Assembly: GCA_964019155.1 (NCBI GenBank)
Contig: OZ025242.1
Span: 27,890,118 to 27,954,117, forward strand
Direction of reading: 5' to 3'
DNA from: Osedax fenrisi
Taxonomy: Eukaryota; Annelida; Polychaeta; Sabellida; Siboglinidae
Length of the DNA: 64,000 nucleotides
The notes below the pieces were generated by a model. That model saw only the letters and a program-made list of their open reading frames with translations. It was not told where the DNA came from and made no database searches. A program made the translations under genes and the position numbers. Below are positions 1-12,793 of the stretch, one piece after another. Each line of letters starts with the position of its first letter. The stretch's first letter is position 1.

Positions 1-118
1 CGTCTTCGAAAGGGCATTAGAGCAATATATGGTTATAAGTGAAAATGTCATCTAAGTTCCTGGATGGGATGAAAGGACTCCACCAAAATAAAATAACAAT
101 AACAATAACAATAACAAA
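1..118 (+). mobile_element. 3' part of a tRNA-derived SINE (copy 1)
   Basis: This matches the 3' two fifths of the SINE seen complete at 23.1 kb: the core 'ttcgaaagggcattagag', the segment 'cctggatgggatgaaagg', then 'actccacca' and an (aataac)n tail. The head is missing only because the window begins here. Confidence 0.85.
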
Positions 119-2518
119 TATGTATATATATATGTATATATTTATAATATAAATAAAATAACTAAATAACTATTAAAATTAGTAGATTATATATAGATTT
201 ATATATATATATATAGATTTACATGTGTGATTATGTGATTTAAAAGTTGTGACGTAACAAATTCAATACAAAAATATAGAATAATATTGACGTTCTAAAT
301 AAAACTTTTCGTGTGATAATCATCAATAAAACTATTAGATTACCGAATAAAATGTAGTCGTTAGGATGAGCTATAATTAGATACCTCACACACACACACA
401 CACGTAAATACACACACGAGAGCGGTGTGCATATAGGTAGTACTGGATAATAAAAAACATTCTTTGATAATGGCTTAAATAAATGTTGCGAAATTTTTGA
501 TTTATTAAGCGTCGCTATTTTGTACAACAACAAACTAATTATGTCAACTATTTACTATTACGTAATCACAAGTAGTTACTAATTAGTCATACAGTATGTA
601 TATATATATAGATTTATAGATATATATATATATATGGTTTATTTATACATTATTACATCAATACATAACAAATTATCTTATGGGTTTTGGTTTGCATAGT
701 TTGCATAGTCTTTCTATATAGATTACCTGTCGAATATGAATAAGTAGAGATATAAATGTATACCAATACATTACATAATTACTTCAGGTAACAGATTCTA
801 ACCAGGAATCGTCTCCTTACCATCATAAAATAGGTATATTATAACCTATATTCTAAACTTCTGTGAATGTAATACTAGTAAATCATGAATAGTATGCTTC
901 TACGTTGTTTAAATTAAATTTAAAATATTGTTTATAAATAATAATCTATTTTTTGAAGGAAATGCGATTTTAAAGAACAAAATAATGACACAACTTTTCA
1001 TAAAATAATTTTATAATATTATGTAATATTTGTAAAATATATATTAGTAAAAATATGTAATTTTATAAAATTGTAATAGATTAATAGAAATTTTAATAAA
1101 AATAATAAATTATTATAAATATGTGTAAAATAAAAATATCTAAAGTATGTTATAACATTAAAACTTCTAACAAAGTAATCCTCATTCAATAATACGTGCA
1201 CGCAATGGCGCCACATTCCTGTTCAATTACAGATGACTAATAATAATACCGATAATCATTTTATAAAAATGTACAACACTAAACGAAACAAGATTAAAAA
1301 CAAATATAAATATTTAAAAAAAAATGTTAATATTAAAAAACTAATATTTACTTATAAATAAATATTTTAATGTTTTTTTTAGAATAAATACATTATTTAT
1401 ATTATTTTTCCGCAAACGAGTATTAAAAATTAATTCATTATATAACTTTGGTCCTTTAAAAAATATTGTATTTTTTTAATTTATTTGTATTTATAAGTGG
1501 TAGCAGAAATTTATTTTTTAATTTATTTAACTTAAAATATGAGTTATAATCTAATTTATATTTATTATTTAAGAAATTTTAGATTAATAATGTGTTTATA
1601 TATATATATATATATATAATTAGATCTTCAACTTTAAAAATATTATTTTTTTTTTAAAAAGGACAAGTTTTATGTTAGACGTATTAATGGTAATTTTTAA
1701 TTATCTATATATTGTATACAATATATTGTATATGTATCAATACATAATGTATTTATTTTCTTTCTAAAATGAAGCCGAATCTGATTACAATTCCACCCTA
1801 TATTAGTTATGTCATTCATCATGAAACTGCAGTTTGTCTGGATTACGTAATTGTTTATTTTCCAGTTTCATCTTTTTATCTTTTCGAACATTTAGATTAA
1901 TTCTCTATTTACAAATATATTTGTAATAATCGCATTACGTATTATGTAATATATTACTTATTACGTAATAATCGTATGACGTCAGTAAACCATCACTAAT
2001 CTATTGTTAAATGTTAATTATAGATTCTTAATGAGGCATACCCGGTAATCTCGTATGCTAGATTAACGGGAAAATCAAATTCCAATATAATAAGTATGGT
2101 TATATTAATATAGTATATATTCTTATACAAAATATGACCTAAACACGTACATGTGTGCGACGCACAAGTGTGTGCGTGTGTTTGTTATGTAATAACACTC
2201 TATAGAATACTCCGCCTACTATAGTATACTATAGTATATGTATAGTTACCATTAGATAACGGTATTAAAGGGATATTAGGATATATTATAGTATCACCAT
2301 GAAAATGCCTAAACCTGAAACTGATGTTAATAATTATAACTCTAGTATATAGCTAGGTTAACCTACCTATAGGTTAAAGATAATATAAATATACTGTGAT
2401 CGTGATTGGGTGAGACTCATTGAGATATAAATGAAGAATATCGCTATTTCAACAAATACTAATTGTTTTTTCTACATTCATGGAATAATTATGTTATATA
2501 ATTTAAGTAATATATATT

Positions 2519-2520
<2 letters not shown>

Positions 2521-2588
<68 letters not shown>
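2521..2588. repeat. (TA)n microsatellite
   Basis: About 34 uninterrupted TA units. The apparent poly-Ile/Tyr frame crossing it is a repeat artefact. Confidence 0.95.
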
Positions 2589-2591
<3 letters not shown>

Positions 2592-2754
2592 TATTGTATA
2601 CTCTATGGACCTATGTTATGCATTTCTGATTAAAATTAAATAAATGAATATATTTATATCTATAATTTTTTGAATTTTCGCAAAAAAAAATAAAAATACT
2701 ATATATAATATATTAATTTAATATACTATTTTATTAATAATATATAAGGTATTG

Positions 2755-2905
2755 TAATATCACATACATATATCACATACATATATAGCATATATCACAT
2801 ACATATGACATACATATGACATACATATATCACATACATATATGACATACATATATTACATACATAGAATACATACATATATTGCATACATATGTATTAC
2901 ATAAA
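2755..2905. repeat. Degenerate tandem repeat of 'cacatacatatat' type
   Basis: Imperfect copies of about 10-14 bp built from acatacatat, with variants such as 'gacatacatatg'. It looks like slippage-derived simple sequence. Confidence 0.8.
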
Positions 2906-4562
2906 GAATATTGAAATAAACGTAGGTCGTACGGGCATATTTTACACATCTTAAAAAGTAACGCCGTTTTATTATTGTTTTTATTTACAATGCAATTATT
3001 AATTTATGTAATAAAATAATTGCATTGTTATAAAATCTGATAGATTACAAATTACGCAACGAAGAACAATTGATAACTATTTATAGTATATAAATAGACG
3101 GATCAATTAAAATCTAAATATATCCATTTTAGCTAAATATATAACTGAATATAACGATTGTAGTAATTATATTAATCATATTCATATTTCACCGGTTCCC
3201 AAATATAGAATAGCAGATAAATATATTATATCAATTAAAGTTACCTTTTTTATGAATTTATATTTCTGAATTCAAAACATTATTATTAAATGATATTTAT
3301 ATTCTATAATGTTCGGTATATAAGTAGAGATACCTACATCCGGTACATATATTTAGCGGGGTGTGGGTATCTCTACACTACTGATGGGTGATGTCCCCGG
3401 TATCTATAGTACCAACACTTGACTAATACTAGCAAGAAAGCAATGACATAAATTATACTAATACTATATATATATATGTACTATAGTATATTAAACATGT
3501 TATATTTACTGCAGGTGATACCTGACCTAACATCCCTACTATACTACTACTATACATACACCCCATTGTGTATATACCTTATTATCGTTGTTAATTTATT
3601 TAATTAGTTTTTAATTTGTTGTAAAATAGTTAATGTTATATGTTAAATATTAACCTTTATAAAATATAATACATAATCTATAAATATTAACAATTATAGA
3701 TATTTTCCGATAATTAGTTTAACCATCTGAATATATTGAATGTATGTCGTTAATAATTAGCATAAATAAAATGTAATTAAAATGACCTTAATTCCAATTT
3801 GAACTATCAAAATAAAGTTCATTTAAAAATAATAACAATTTGACATTCTATGATCAATAATACTACACTTCATAGAAATAGCAAACCATGCAGTAGAAAT
3901 TAACGTAATTTTAATTATGTCAGCAACTGTTATATAACTATGTTATTGAAGTAATGGTAGCGTATTGATTGATCATTTATTTAAGTAAATACATCAAGTC
4001 GGAATATATAATCGAAAGTATAAAGTATAAATATTTGCTAACTATAACAAACCTTATAGAAATAAACAAAAAGAATAATACGAAAATTATTGAAAAAAGT
4101 GTACCGAAAAAACGGGTTACAGATTTCACAATTTCGTAGTTATTCGGTCACTCGCTAGGATCGCTATCATTATTTAAACCCAGGATGTAAACTGTATTCA
4201 ATGGATTATAAAAACGTATTGTAAACTTGTGTACTATCTATAGTATTATCTGTATTATCTATTCGAATATAGCATATTATTAAATGGTGTTATCGTGCAG
4301 GATGATACCATTACTATGGATGCTGATATTATGGATGCTGATACTATATGATCAATTATATAATACATTACATAACCGGTCGCAAGCTTGACGACATTGA
4401 CGACAAATATTTCTAGAAAGTTATTGCGAGATACCAATTTTAAATAATAATCATATCGATTTATAAATATTTATAAATATGTAAAGTTATACTTAGACAA
4501 ATGTTCGGTTGATATAGTCGCTCGACGTGTGTGTACTGCAGCCTGCGATGTTTCGCGATACG

Positions 4563-4630
4563 TGACGTCATGCTGTGACGTCATGATGTGATGATGTAAT
4601 AAATCGGTTACGTAACACGATGACGTAACG
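4563..4630. promoter_or_regulatory. Pair of perfect CRE palindromes plus half sites
   Basis: TGACGTCA occurs at 4563-4570 and again at 4576-4583, 13 bp apart. Half sites 'ttacgtaac' and 'tgacgtaac' follow within 50 bp, and 'cacgtgac', 'acgtcat' and 'acgtcat' lie at 4885-4940. These are bZIP (CREB/ATF) consensus sites. No coding exon was found nearby, so a regulatory role is only an inference. Confidence 0.3.
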
Positions 4631-5138
4631 GCATGACATAGCTGCTGGGTATGTGGTCAGTGTAAGGTGACCGCTACGACCAGCGCTACTGATATGATAC
4701 CCACGTTATTCGTGGTAGTGGTCAGATATGTGGCTGGGCGGGCGGGCATTTGTCCGAAATATATAGTCGCCTCATGTGTATATATATATATATATATGTA
4801 TATGTATATATATATGTATATATTTACATATAAAGCGACTATATATTACAAATGTATACATTATATCACATGACATGTATGAGATCACGTGACACGGGTC
4901 ACATGGGCAGTACTAGGTATGTTACGTCATACACGTCATCGGTAATATCGGTAGACAACATAGCAAACAACATCCGTTAAACTATTGAATATATATATAT
5001 ATATATATATATTCAAACATCATTATTTTACAAAATTATTAAACAACATTATTTAACATATTTTTTAAATATATGTAAACATATAAAAAATTAAAAACTA
5101 TATAATTGTTAATAATCATTATTCGTTATTAATATATG

Positions 5139-5171
<33 letters not shown>

Positions 5172-5189
5172 CTTTTATATAGCTCTATT

Positions 5190-7445
5190 CTTCTTGAAAA
5201 TCCTTCATCCACCAAGTCACTAATTCATTATAGAACCTTAAGAATCTAAATTATATCGATCTTGTATCGAGAATTTCATATTTATTATGGAATACTAATG
5301 TATCTTTTGATAACCTTAATAACGTATGTATCTCTTCTTCCTTTAATGCATTGTCTCCCATTAAATCACCTTATTTTACTCTCTATCCTTATTCTCCTTG
5401 GTTTACCTCCCATCTGGCAACTGTAAAACGATCTCTAAGGAAACTTTAGTCGTAGGATACACCTGTCTCCTTTTCACAAATCAAAATTCGTAATGGCTAG
5501 GAAAGCATATAAACTCGAAATAAATTCCCAAAAATCTATGTAGGCATACTACTAACAGAAAACCAATGCTGTGGCAATGACTCCCATACAATTTTTAAAA
5601 TGGTAATTAGTATTCTTGGTACCAATATCAAATCAAAATCTACTGCATTACCTGATTCCGTAGTGTGTTCTTCCTTTGTGAATTACTTATCTACTAAGAT
5701 TTCCCGGATCTCAGATAGTATTAGTTCCAAGTTAGTGCAATCACCTCTGACTTTTAATGCTCACATAACATATAACCCCGTATCTTGTAAATGTTCCGGT
5801 TTTCTACATTCATCTATCACAGAAATCCGTAACTTAATTTTAAGTACTAATTCAATCTACCCGACTGATCCTCTTCCCCTGGTCGTTTTTAAAACCTTGT
5901 CTCTATAATTGAAGTTGCAATATTGTATTTGATTTCACAATCACTCGATGATAAAATTATTGTATAATCTAACTATAGACCAATTTCACAAGCGTTATTA
6001 TCAATTATCTTGAAACTAACAACATGCTGGAAAACTTCCAAAGTGCCTACAGAAAATCATTTTCTACTGAAACAGCTCTTACTCATATTACCGACTCGAT
6101 TAACGAATCACTTGATTCATCAACTTGCATACAGTTACTTTTGCTTGACCTAACCAGTACTTTTAATACTATCAATCACGTAATCATCATTAATCGCATC
6201 AAAGAACTAGGTATTACTATCAATCACGTAATCATCATTAATCGCATCAAAGAACTAGGTATTGAAGGCTCGCCTCTTAAATGGTTGACTTCGTTCATCA
6301 TTAATCGAACATCATTCGTCAAAATTAATGATGTTATATCACCTTATACACAAATTCTTAGCGGGGTCCCTCAGGGATCAGTACTTGGCCCAAGTATCCC
6401 TTCGTGATATATTTACGTCCTATTTCCGACATTATTCATAAATATCCTAATATTAGCTATCATATTTACGCTGATGATATTCAATTATTATTGAAATTAC
6501 CTATTGTCTCAATAAATTCCAATTCTGAGCTTTCAGATTGTACATCTGAGATAATTTATTGGTTATTAAAAAATGATCTCCTAGTTAATACTTCAAAAAC
6601 CGAACTTATGAACATCTCTAAGGTACCTGTAATATTTCCTACTTTATCAATTAATGGTAATATAATTCATCCTTCTGAATCTGTGCGTAATATTGGTGTA
6701 TTAATGGATATTACTTTATCGTATAGTGCTCATATCAATACGATTTTAAAATGTGCTATTTTCTATTTCAGAAAAATTCGCCATATTAGAAACTATTGCT
6801 CTACTAATATAACTAAGCTCACGTAAATGCTCTAGTGCTGTCTAGATTAGATTACTGTTGTTATCTTTTTATGGTATTAAGAACACCGAAGCTACAAAAA
6901 GTTGACCGAATTATTCGATCATTTGTCAGATTAATACATAGTCTTAAGCGATGCGAGCACTCTTTAACTCTTCCAACATAATATGAAATGGTTACCGTTT
7001 AAAAAAACGTTGTGAATTTAGACTACTATGCTTAATTCATAAAACATTAATTCTAGGTAGACCTGGATATCTACGTGGCTTGATTGTGCGTTGTTAGATT
7101 CTCCAGCATCTGCGTTCTTCTGATGCTACTTTACTCGAGCTGCCAAATGGATGTAATGCAATTCATTCTCGCTCTTTCTTTAGAATTGAGCCAGCCAGAT
7201 GGAATATATTGCCGTACTACTTACGTAAATTTAGTCACCGCGTACTTTTGCGAATTGTCTAAAAGAATATATAAATTAACCTATTTATTGATCTTGATCG
7301 TGATCCTAATTTTATGTATTACTTTGCTATTTTATTTGTATATTCAGTTTGTATTTGACTGTTTTGTTTATTTGTTTCGTTTCCACACCATTGAGGGTAA
7401 TTGTTTTACCATATTGGTGTTAAAATAAACTATCCAATCCAATAA
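5190..7445 (+). mobile_element. Decayed non-LTR retrotransposon (CR1/Jockey-like LINE)
   Basis: Frames broken by stops and frameshifts preserve the linker before the reverse transcriptase (5600-5908, ending in the D-P-L-P-L motif), the RT palm (6024-6826) and the C-terminal region. After the RT come a K-R-C-E-F-R-L-L-C-L segment near 7010 and a W-N-I-L-P-Y-Y-L-R block near 7200. The element ends in 'ccaatccaataaaat'. This order is typical of the CR1/L2/Jockey group. The endonuclease part is absent or unrecognisable, so this is a 5'-truncated dead copy. Boundaries are approximate. Confidence 0.85.
6024..6830 (+). pseudogene. Reverse transcriptase fragment of the LINE
   Basis: The RT fingers and palm are recognisable: S-A-Y-R-K and S-T-E-T-A-L near the start, the catalytic-Asp motif L-L-L-D-L-T-S-T-F-N, G-V-P-Q-G-S-V-L-G-P at about 6363-6392, and the Y-A-D-D box at about 6466-6477. 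A frameshift just after V-L-G-P moves the reading frame into the segment beginning I-Y-L-R-P. A 48 bp in-frame tandem duplication (6168-6215 and 6216-6263) repeats 16 residues between the first catalytic motif and the G-V-P-Q-G motif. Both lesions make it inactive despite intact catalytic residues. Confidence 0.85.
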
Positions 7446-7602
7446 AATATATATAATGTATACATACAAAATAAATACATTATACAATATACCATTTTAT
7501 ATTATCATATCGTTAATTTTATTCTACAATTCCCATAATTCCATATTTGCACAGTGCCATATTTCAATATTAAAATAGGGCCAATTATAGACCTCGATAA
7601 GT

Positions 7603-7663
<61 letters not shown>

Positions 7664-7926
7664 GTGACTTTATGTGCTAGCACCTATATATCACTGTATT
7701 ATTTGTGTGTGTGTGTGATTTAATCATAATCAAGGTCATATCTAACTCTGATATGGTCGCAATAACATTATAATTCATTGATACTATAGAGGATAACATT
7801 ATACTTTCACAATAATTATAAATGTATGTAATTTAGAATATCAACGTATTACCAAAGATTTTCCGAAGGATTTCAAGAATTTGTCTTCGCTAAATCTGTG
7901 GTATTACTATAAGTACGTATATGTAC

Positions 7927-7970
<44 letters not shown>

Positions 7971-8315
7971 TATTCATACTGACAATGTATATTTGTATAT
8001 TTAAATTTAGTATTTAATTATAAAAAATAATATATTATTTCTATAGTTTTAATACCATTATAACTTTATATTACTTTATTAAACAGATGTATGTCCTGAA
8101 TGTATTCCCCGGTCGTAGTACTTTATTATATGGTTTAAACGAATACATTAAACCTTTATATAGGAGTTGTGTGTTGTTGTATCCATGTATATAGTATGCA
8201 AACATCATCATAAATGTTTATAATATATTATATAAATGTTATTCTATATCGATAAATGTATATATAATATTTTAAAATTGTTACAAAAACTATAATATAG
8301 GCATCGATATAAATA
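7446..8315. other. AT-rich spacer with (TA)n arrays
   Basis: Contains (TA)n at 7608-7656 and 7928-7963 and a short (GT)n. No exon-like GC islet or domain was seen. Confidence 0.7.
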
Positions 8316-8319
8316 ATGC

Positions 8320-8640
8320 ACGACAATACTAGTAGTTTACTATGGCGGTATGCCCACAGTGTGCATCGTACAGTGTGCATCGTACGTCGCATCGTAGCGA
8401 ATCCGAACGCATGCACGAGCGGCGAACAAACCTACGTCCTAAGTCACACACACATCCACACACTGTATACACTGTACACTGTATGCATACGTCGTACAGT
8501 GATCTGAACGCCTCCGCCACCCCCTAGTATCGCCACCTATAGTCGACTACGTTCACTAATGCGGAAACACCTTCACACGGCAGCAGCGGCTGCGCAATAA
8601 ATATAGCGCAGCGCTGGGCCTCGCGCGCGCAACGTTCTAG
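8320..8640. promoter_or_regulatory. Isolated GC/CpG-rich patch, possible promoter
   Basis: About 320 bp that is much richer in GC and CpG than its surroundings, ending in 'gggcctcgcgcgcgcaacg' followed by the heat-shock-element-like TTCtaGAA. It includes duplicated 'cagtgtgcatcgta' and 'gcagcagcggctgcgc'. All frames are crowded with shadow ORFs and none carries a recognisable domain. A promoter or a short noncoding first exon is possible; a decayed repeat is an alternative. Confidence 0.3.
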
Positions 8641-9805
8641 AATTTATGGTTTTATTTGTGTGAATGTGTGAATGAATGTTGTATTAGACAACAATACTTA
8701 AATAAAGACTGGGAAACTCCATTGTTGTTGCGTCACGCGCGTATTTCGCAATAGAACAATGGGTATTGTGATGTCTATAGGTTATCTAACTAGAGCTAGA
8801 CGTATATATATAGCTGGATATATGATCTATCGTGTAGTAAATAATCGGTATATTTCCTATTGAAGTTATTCATTATATATGTGCATGTGCATGTGTTCGT
8901 ATGTGTGTGTATGTTTATGTGCATGCGTGTATGTTTGCATAACTATAAAAGTAAGTTGTAAATATTGTTGACTGTATAAATAATATTTATTAAATTCACC
9001 TATTTTAAATATCTATATATATATATATGAATATGACCAACATTTTAAACAATTAACATAATATTAAATTAATTGAATTACTAAACGAATATTCAAAGAA
9101 TGTGTACTATTAGTACAAATAAATTAAGTATGTAGTAGGATTGATATCACTTCACTACATTTACATTTTATTATTATAAATAGTTTAATTTCAAAATAAT
9201 ATCGATATAAATTTGTGATGGCATTTTATAATATAATAAATATATTTTTATAAAGTATTAAAAAGTTCCTTGGTATTATTATATTATTTAAGTATGCCAT
9301 TCTCGTATTATATGATATTATAAATAACTATTAACTATTAACTTTAAACTTTATATTAATAATAATATTTAATTTAATTGTAATATATTTATAGATATAT
9401 TAATATAGAGTGTAACATTATGATATTTTACAGAATAAAATCATTATACTTTAAATTAAGAATATTTATATATTATATAACATATTAATTAAATTAACTA
9501 TCCGACATAAATTGTAAAACATTCACATAAAGCTCTACCTTTCTATATTAATATAATAACATTATTTCCTTCTAGAATGATTACTGCATTTCATTATGCT
9601 GTCATGTATCGCAAATAGATGCACAAGTAATGGAGCATTCGATCTTCTATTAGACGTAAATATCACGTGTTCATATCTCGTGGTAAGCATACGTCCATTG
9701 AATGTAAGTAAATTGATGTGGCTTCAATACGAAAAACTTCCCATCTAAGTAGTCTTAGTATATATGATAAGTTTCTATTTCTAAAACTGTATTATTTAAA
9801 AAATT

Positions 9806-9895
9806 AATAACTTAATAACCCCTTAATAACCCCTTAATAAACCCTTAATAACCCCTTAATAACACCTTAGTTAACCCTTTAATAACCATAATAAC
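9806..9895. repeat. 'ccttaataacc' tandem repeat
   Basis: Seven or so degenerate copies of a 12-13 bp unit (taataaccccttaataacc) in AT-rich spacer. Confidence 0.8.
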
Positions 9896-10087
9896 CTTCT
9901 GGTTTTTCCAAACGTATACAATTCTAAATTTATAAAAAAAATTGTTTACTGTTACAAAATACAATATTAAAGTTGTATATATGTAGAAAAACTAAAACTA
10001 AAATAAACTAAAATATATTTATTTATAATATATTATTATATATATATATAGATATAGATATATTGATTATTTTAATCGATTTATGTT

Positions 10088-10352
10088 GTTGTAGTCCTGT
10101 CATCTCATTCAAGAACTTAGATTACGTGTCACTTATAACCATGGTGCCATTTTAAATGTATCTAATGTCCCTTCGAAGCCGCTCTCATGTTAAGGCATCC
10201 ATAGTTTTAACGATGCCGATCATTAGAGTATACACAATTATATAAAATCACTTCTAAATATTATTTTAAAGCCTATTGTATATAGATAAGGATTAAACTC
10301 GTATCCTACTAGCTGTATGTAAGACGCCTTAGCCCGCTGAGACAGTGTTACA
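10088..10352 (-). mobile_element. tRNA-derived SINE (copy 2, divergent)
   Basis: Reverse-strand copy with the tail side at 10088 and a degraded tRNA head near 10310-10352. The diagnostic core 'cccttcgaagccgctctcat' at about 10170 is well kept; the A-box side is mutated (gagacagtgtta in place of gagccacacaggca). Confidence 0.85.
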
Positions 10353-10488
10353 GTATTACCTTACTTACCTTACTAGACTAGCTATACAGTCCGCATTAAT
10401 GAAGTTTCTAGAATAACTGAACATCTTTAAAATATATTTTATAATGTTTCTCATGTATAAATATTTTTAACAAATTTAAAAAGTTTAT

Positions 10489-10529
<41 letters not shown>

Positions 10530-10712
10530 CATATTATATTATATATGTATATATAGATAGATAGATTTAGTGACTAATAGGAATCTTAGATTAGTAAACG
10601 TGGCAAATAATATAAAATAAAAATATAATCATATTAAAAATAACTAATAATAAAATATTTTAGTTTTCTTCTGAATAATTATATAGATGGCTCAATCTTA
10701 GATGTCGAGGTA

Positions 10713-12410
10713 TGTGAAAGTCTACAATTTCCGACCCATAATATACTCTTTGTAATAACCTATTAAATATTAAATATTTGTATTTGAAATTTATAATTAG
10801 AATAATATTATTGCAATAAATAATTGTGTATTTTATTGAATTTTTGATATAATTGTATTGACAAGAAAACAAAAGGGGGTCGGAAATTAGATATATATGC
10901 TACACACATTGTGCGTAATTCCGACCCCCAAAAATACGAGTGGTAGAAATAATTGTAGTAATATAATATTATTTAATATGTATGTATTAATCAATATGTC
11001 TATAATCGAATTGGATCATGAATTATTTGCAATATTAATGATACATACACATTACAACTAATTTCAAGTAAAATACGGATCTATTTTGATTGGATATTAT
11101 AAATCACATGGGATCGGTATTAAGGTAATTTATGGGATCGGTAATAGGAAAATAGTATTGGGGAAAGTAACCTAATACGGACACTTTAACAATAAATGGT
11201 CTTAACATGTTATGACTCATTATTCAAAAATTACAATATATTAATATTATATGATTATAAATAGTATTGTGATTTTAAAATGTTATTTAATCTTTTAATT
11301 CCATAGATAACGGGGGTGTCCGTATTCGGTATCCATCTCCGAATACATACACCCTGTGTTATAATACGGACACCCTAAATAAAAACTATATAAACTATAT
11401 ATTATTGATAAATCAATCAAATAATTTACAATTACATTATTTATAATTAATTTTATGAATAATTTATTCTAATTTAATTAGTTAATCATTTATTTATTTT
11501 TATTATTTTTCTAATAAATAATACTATTTAAGTATCTAAATAATACAATTTTTAGATTTAGCTTTATTGGTGGTATTAATATTATAACGCACTCGATTTT
11601 ATGAAAATCAGAATAGTTCATACACTGTGCGCTGATTGGTTATATGGTGTCCGTATTAAGACATCTATAGTGTCCGTATTAGGGACTTATATAACCTCTA
11701 TGTATATGATTATAACTTAATTAATATTTGATAACAAATATAGAAATTATATAAATATACTTTTAGAATGCTCTATTTTTTAATAATATAGTGTTATATT
11801 ATATATCGATACATTTGTATATTCTTGAGAAGGTTTTAAGTTGAATTTTTTTTTCATAAATTCAAAAACGTAATACAAAAATCAGTTTATTGGATATATG
11901 GGCAATATTTTGAATAATTACAAAATTAAAAATTAATTTTGTAGACTATTTATATGATTATGAATATTTTATTCATTAAACATTTTTTTGTAGGATTTAT
12001 GGTTTCTGAGATACCAAGAGTGTCCTTATTCGGGCAATGTCCGTATAGTGTTACTTTCCCCTAGGTTGCTATAATTAAGATATAATGGTTAATACTTTTT
12101 TAAATTAAATTATATTTTAATATTTATAAATATGTAATTGATCTACAATAGTATGCGTATAATTACTTTTCTTTTAAGTATTTACAATGATTTAAAAATA
12201 GATATTTTTCAAATATTTTAAAAATCACATTTTATCAAATTATAATAGTAGGATTGAATATGTTGACAAACAATATACTTATTCATATCTACCATTAAAT
12301 TACTAATATTTTATGTACATATTATTTTTATATATATTTAGTTAGGGAATATACAGATATATGAGATGGGTCGGTATTAGAAGTGGGTCGGTAATTGGAT
12401 ACTTTCCTCT
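10713..12410. mobile_element. TIR DNA element 'gggtcggtaat' family, interrupted copy
   Basis: Left end 'tgaaagtctacaatttccga' and right end 'gtcggtaattggatacttt' are inverted copies of each other and match the ends of the element at 30.8 kb. Further copies of 'gggtcggtatta' lie inside, near each end. Homology to the 30.8 kb copy (opposite orientation) runs through the interior, for example 'ggttgctataattaagata', and is broken by a second element at 11160-12061. No transposase frame is present, so it is non-autonomous. Confidence 0.75.
11160..12061. mobile_element. Related TIR element nested inside the 10.7-12.4 kb element
   Basis: Ends are inverted: GGGGAAAGTAACctaatacg on the left and the complement of GGGGAAAGTAACactatacg on the right. 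Internal motifs 'gtgtccgtatt' repeat several times near each end, just as 'ggtcggtatt' repeats in the host element. The 30.8 kb homologue shows the uninterrupted site (aaaatcatatgggttgct). About 900 bp, with no coding capacity. Confidence 0.75.
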
Positions 12411-12749
12411 CTAGGTTTCCTCTATATACCATTCAATATCGCGGCTACAGCACGTAGACAATATCTGTAGACGTATCTAGCCTGCATGAGAATATTGTAA
12501 ATGTATATAATGTAAATGTAATTTATATTTTCGTGTAACGTTAATTACTATCGAATACAATGTTAATATTTAGTTGTATTGTATTTATTGTTATCTGCTT
12601 TTTCTTGAATTTAATTATTAAATTGAACTGCGTACAAACTAAATTACTAAATTGTCAATATCATATTAAATTATGTTATATGCATTTTTTTATATTTCTA
12701 AATTATATTATATTATATTATAATCTATAAGATATATTTTATTATGTAT

Positions 12750-12793
<44 letters not shown>

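Larger units (their letters stand above)
119..5180. other. AT-rich spacer, no gene recognised
   Basis: Very AT-rich sequence with short (TA)n runs, a long (TA)n at 2.52 kb, degenerate 'cacatacatatat' repeats at 2755-2900 and a small cluster of CRE-like sites at 4.56 kb. Open frames here (for example 240-533 and 1019-1216, minus strand) have the amino acid bias of random AT-rich DNA and no recognisable domain. Confidence 0.7.

Noticed and set aside
8228..8527. Four overlapping frames in the CpG-rich patch
   Set aside because: Mutual shadows with no domain; GC-rich sequence lacking stops.
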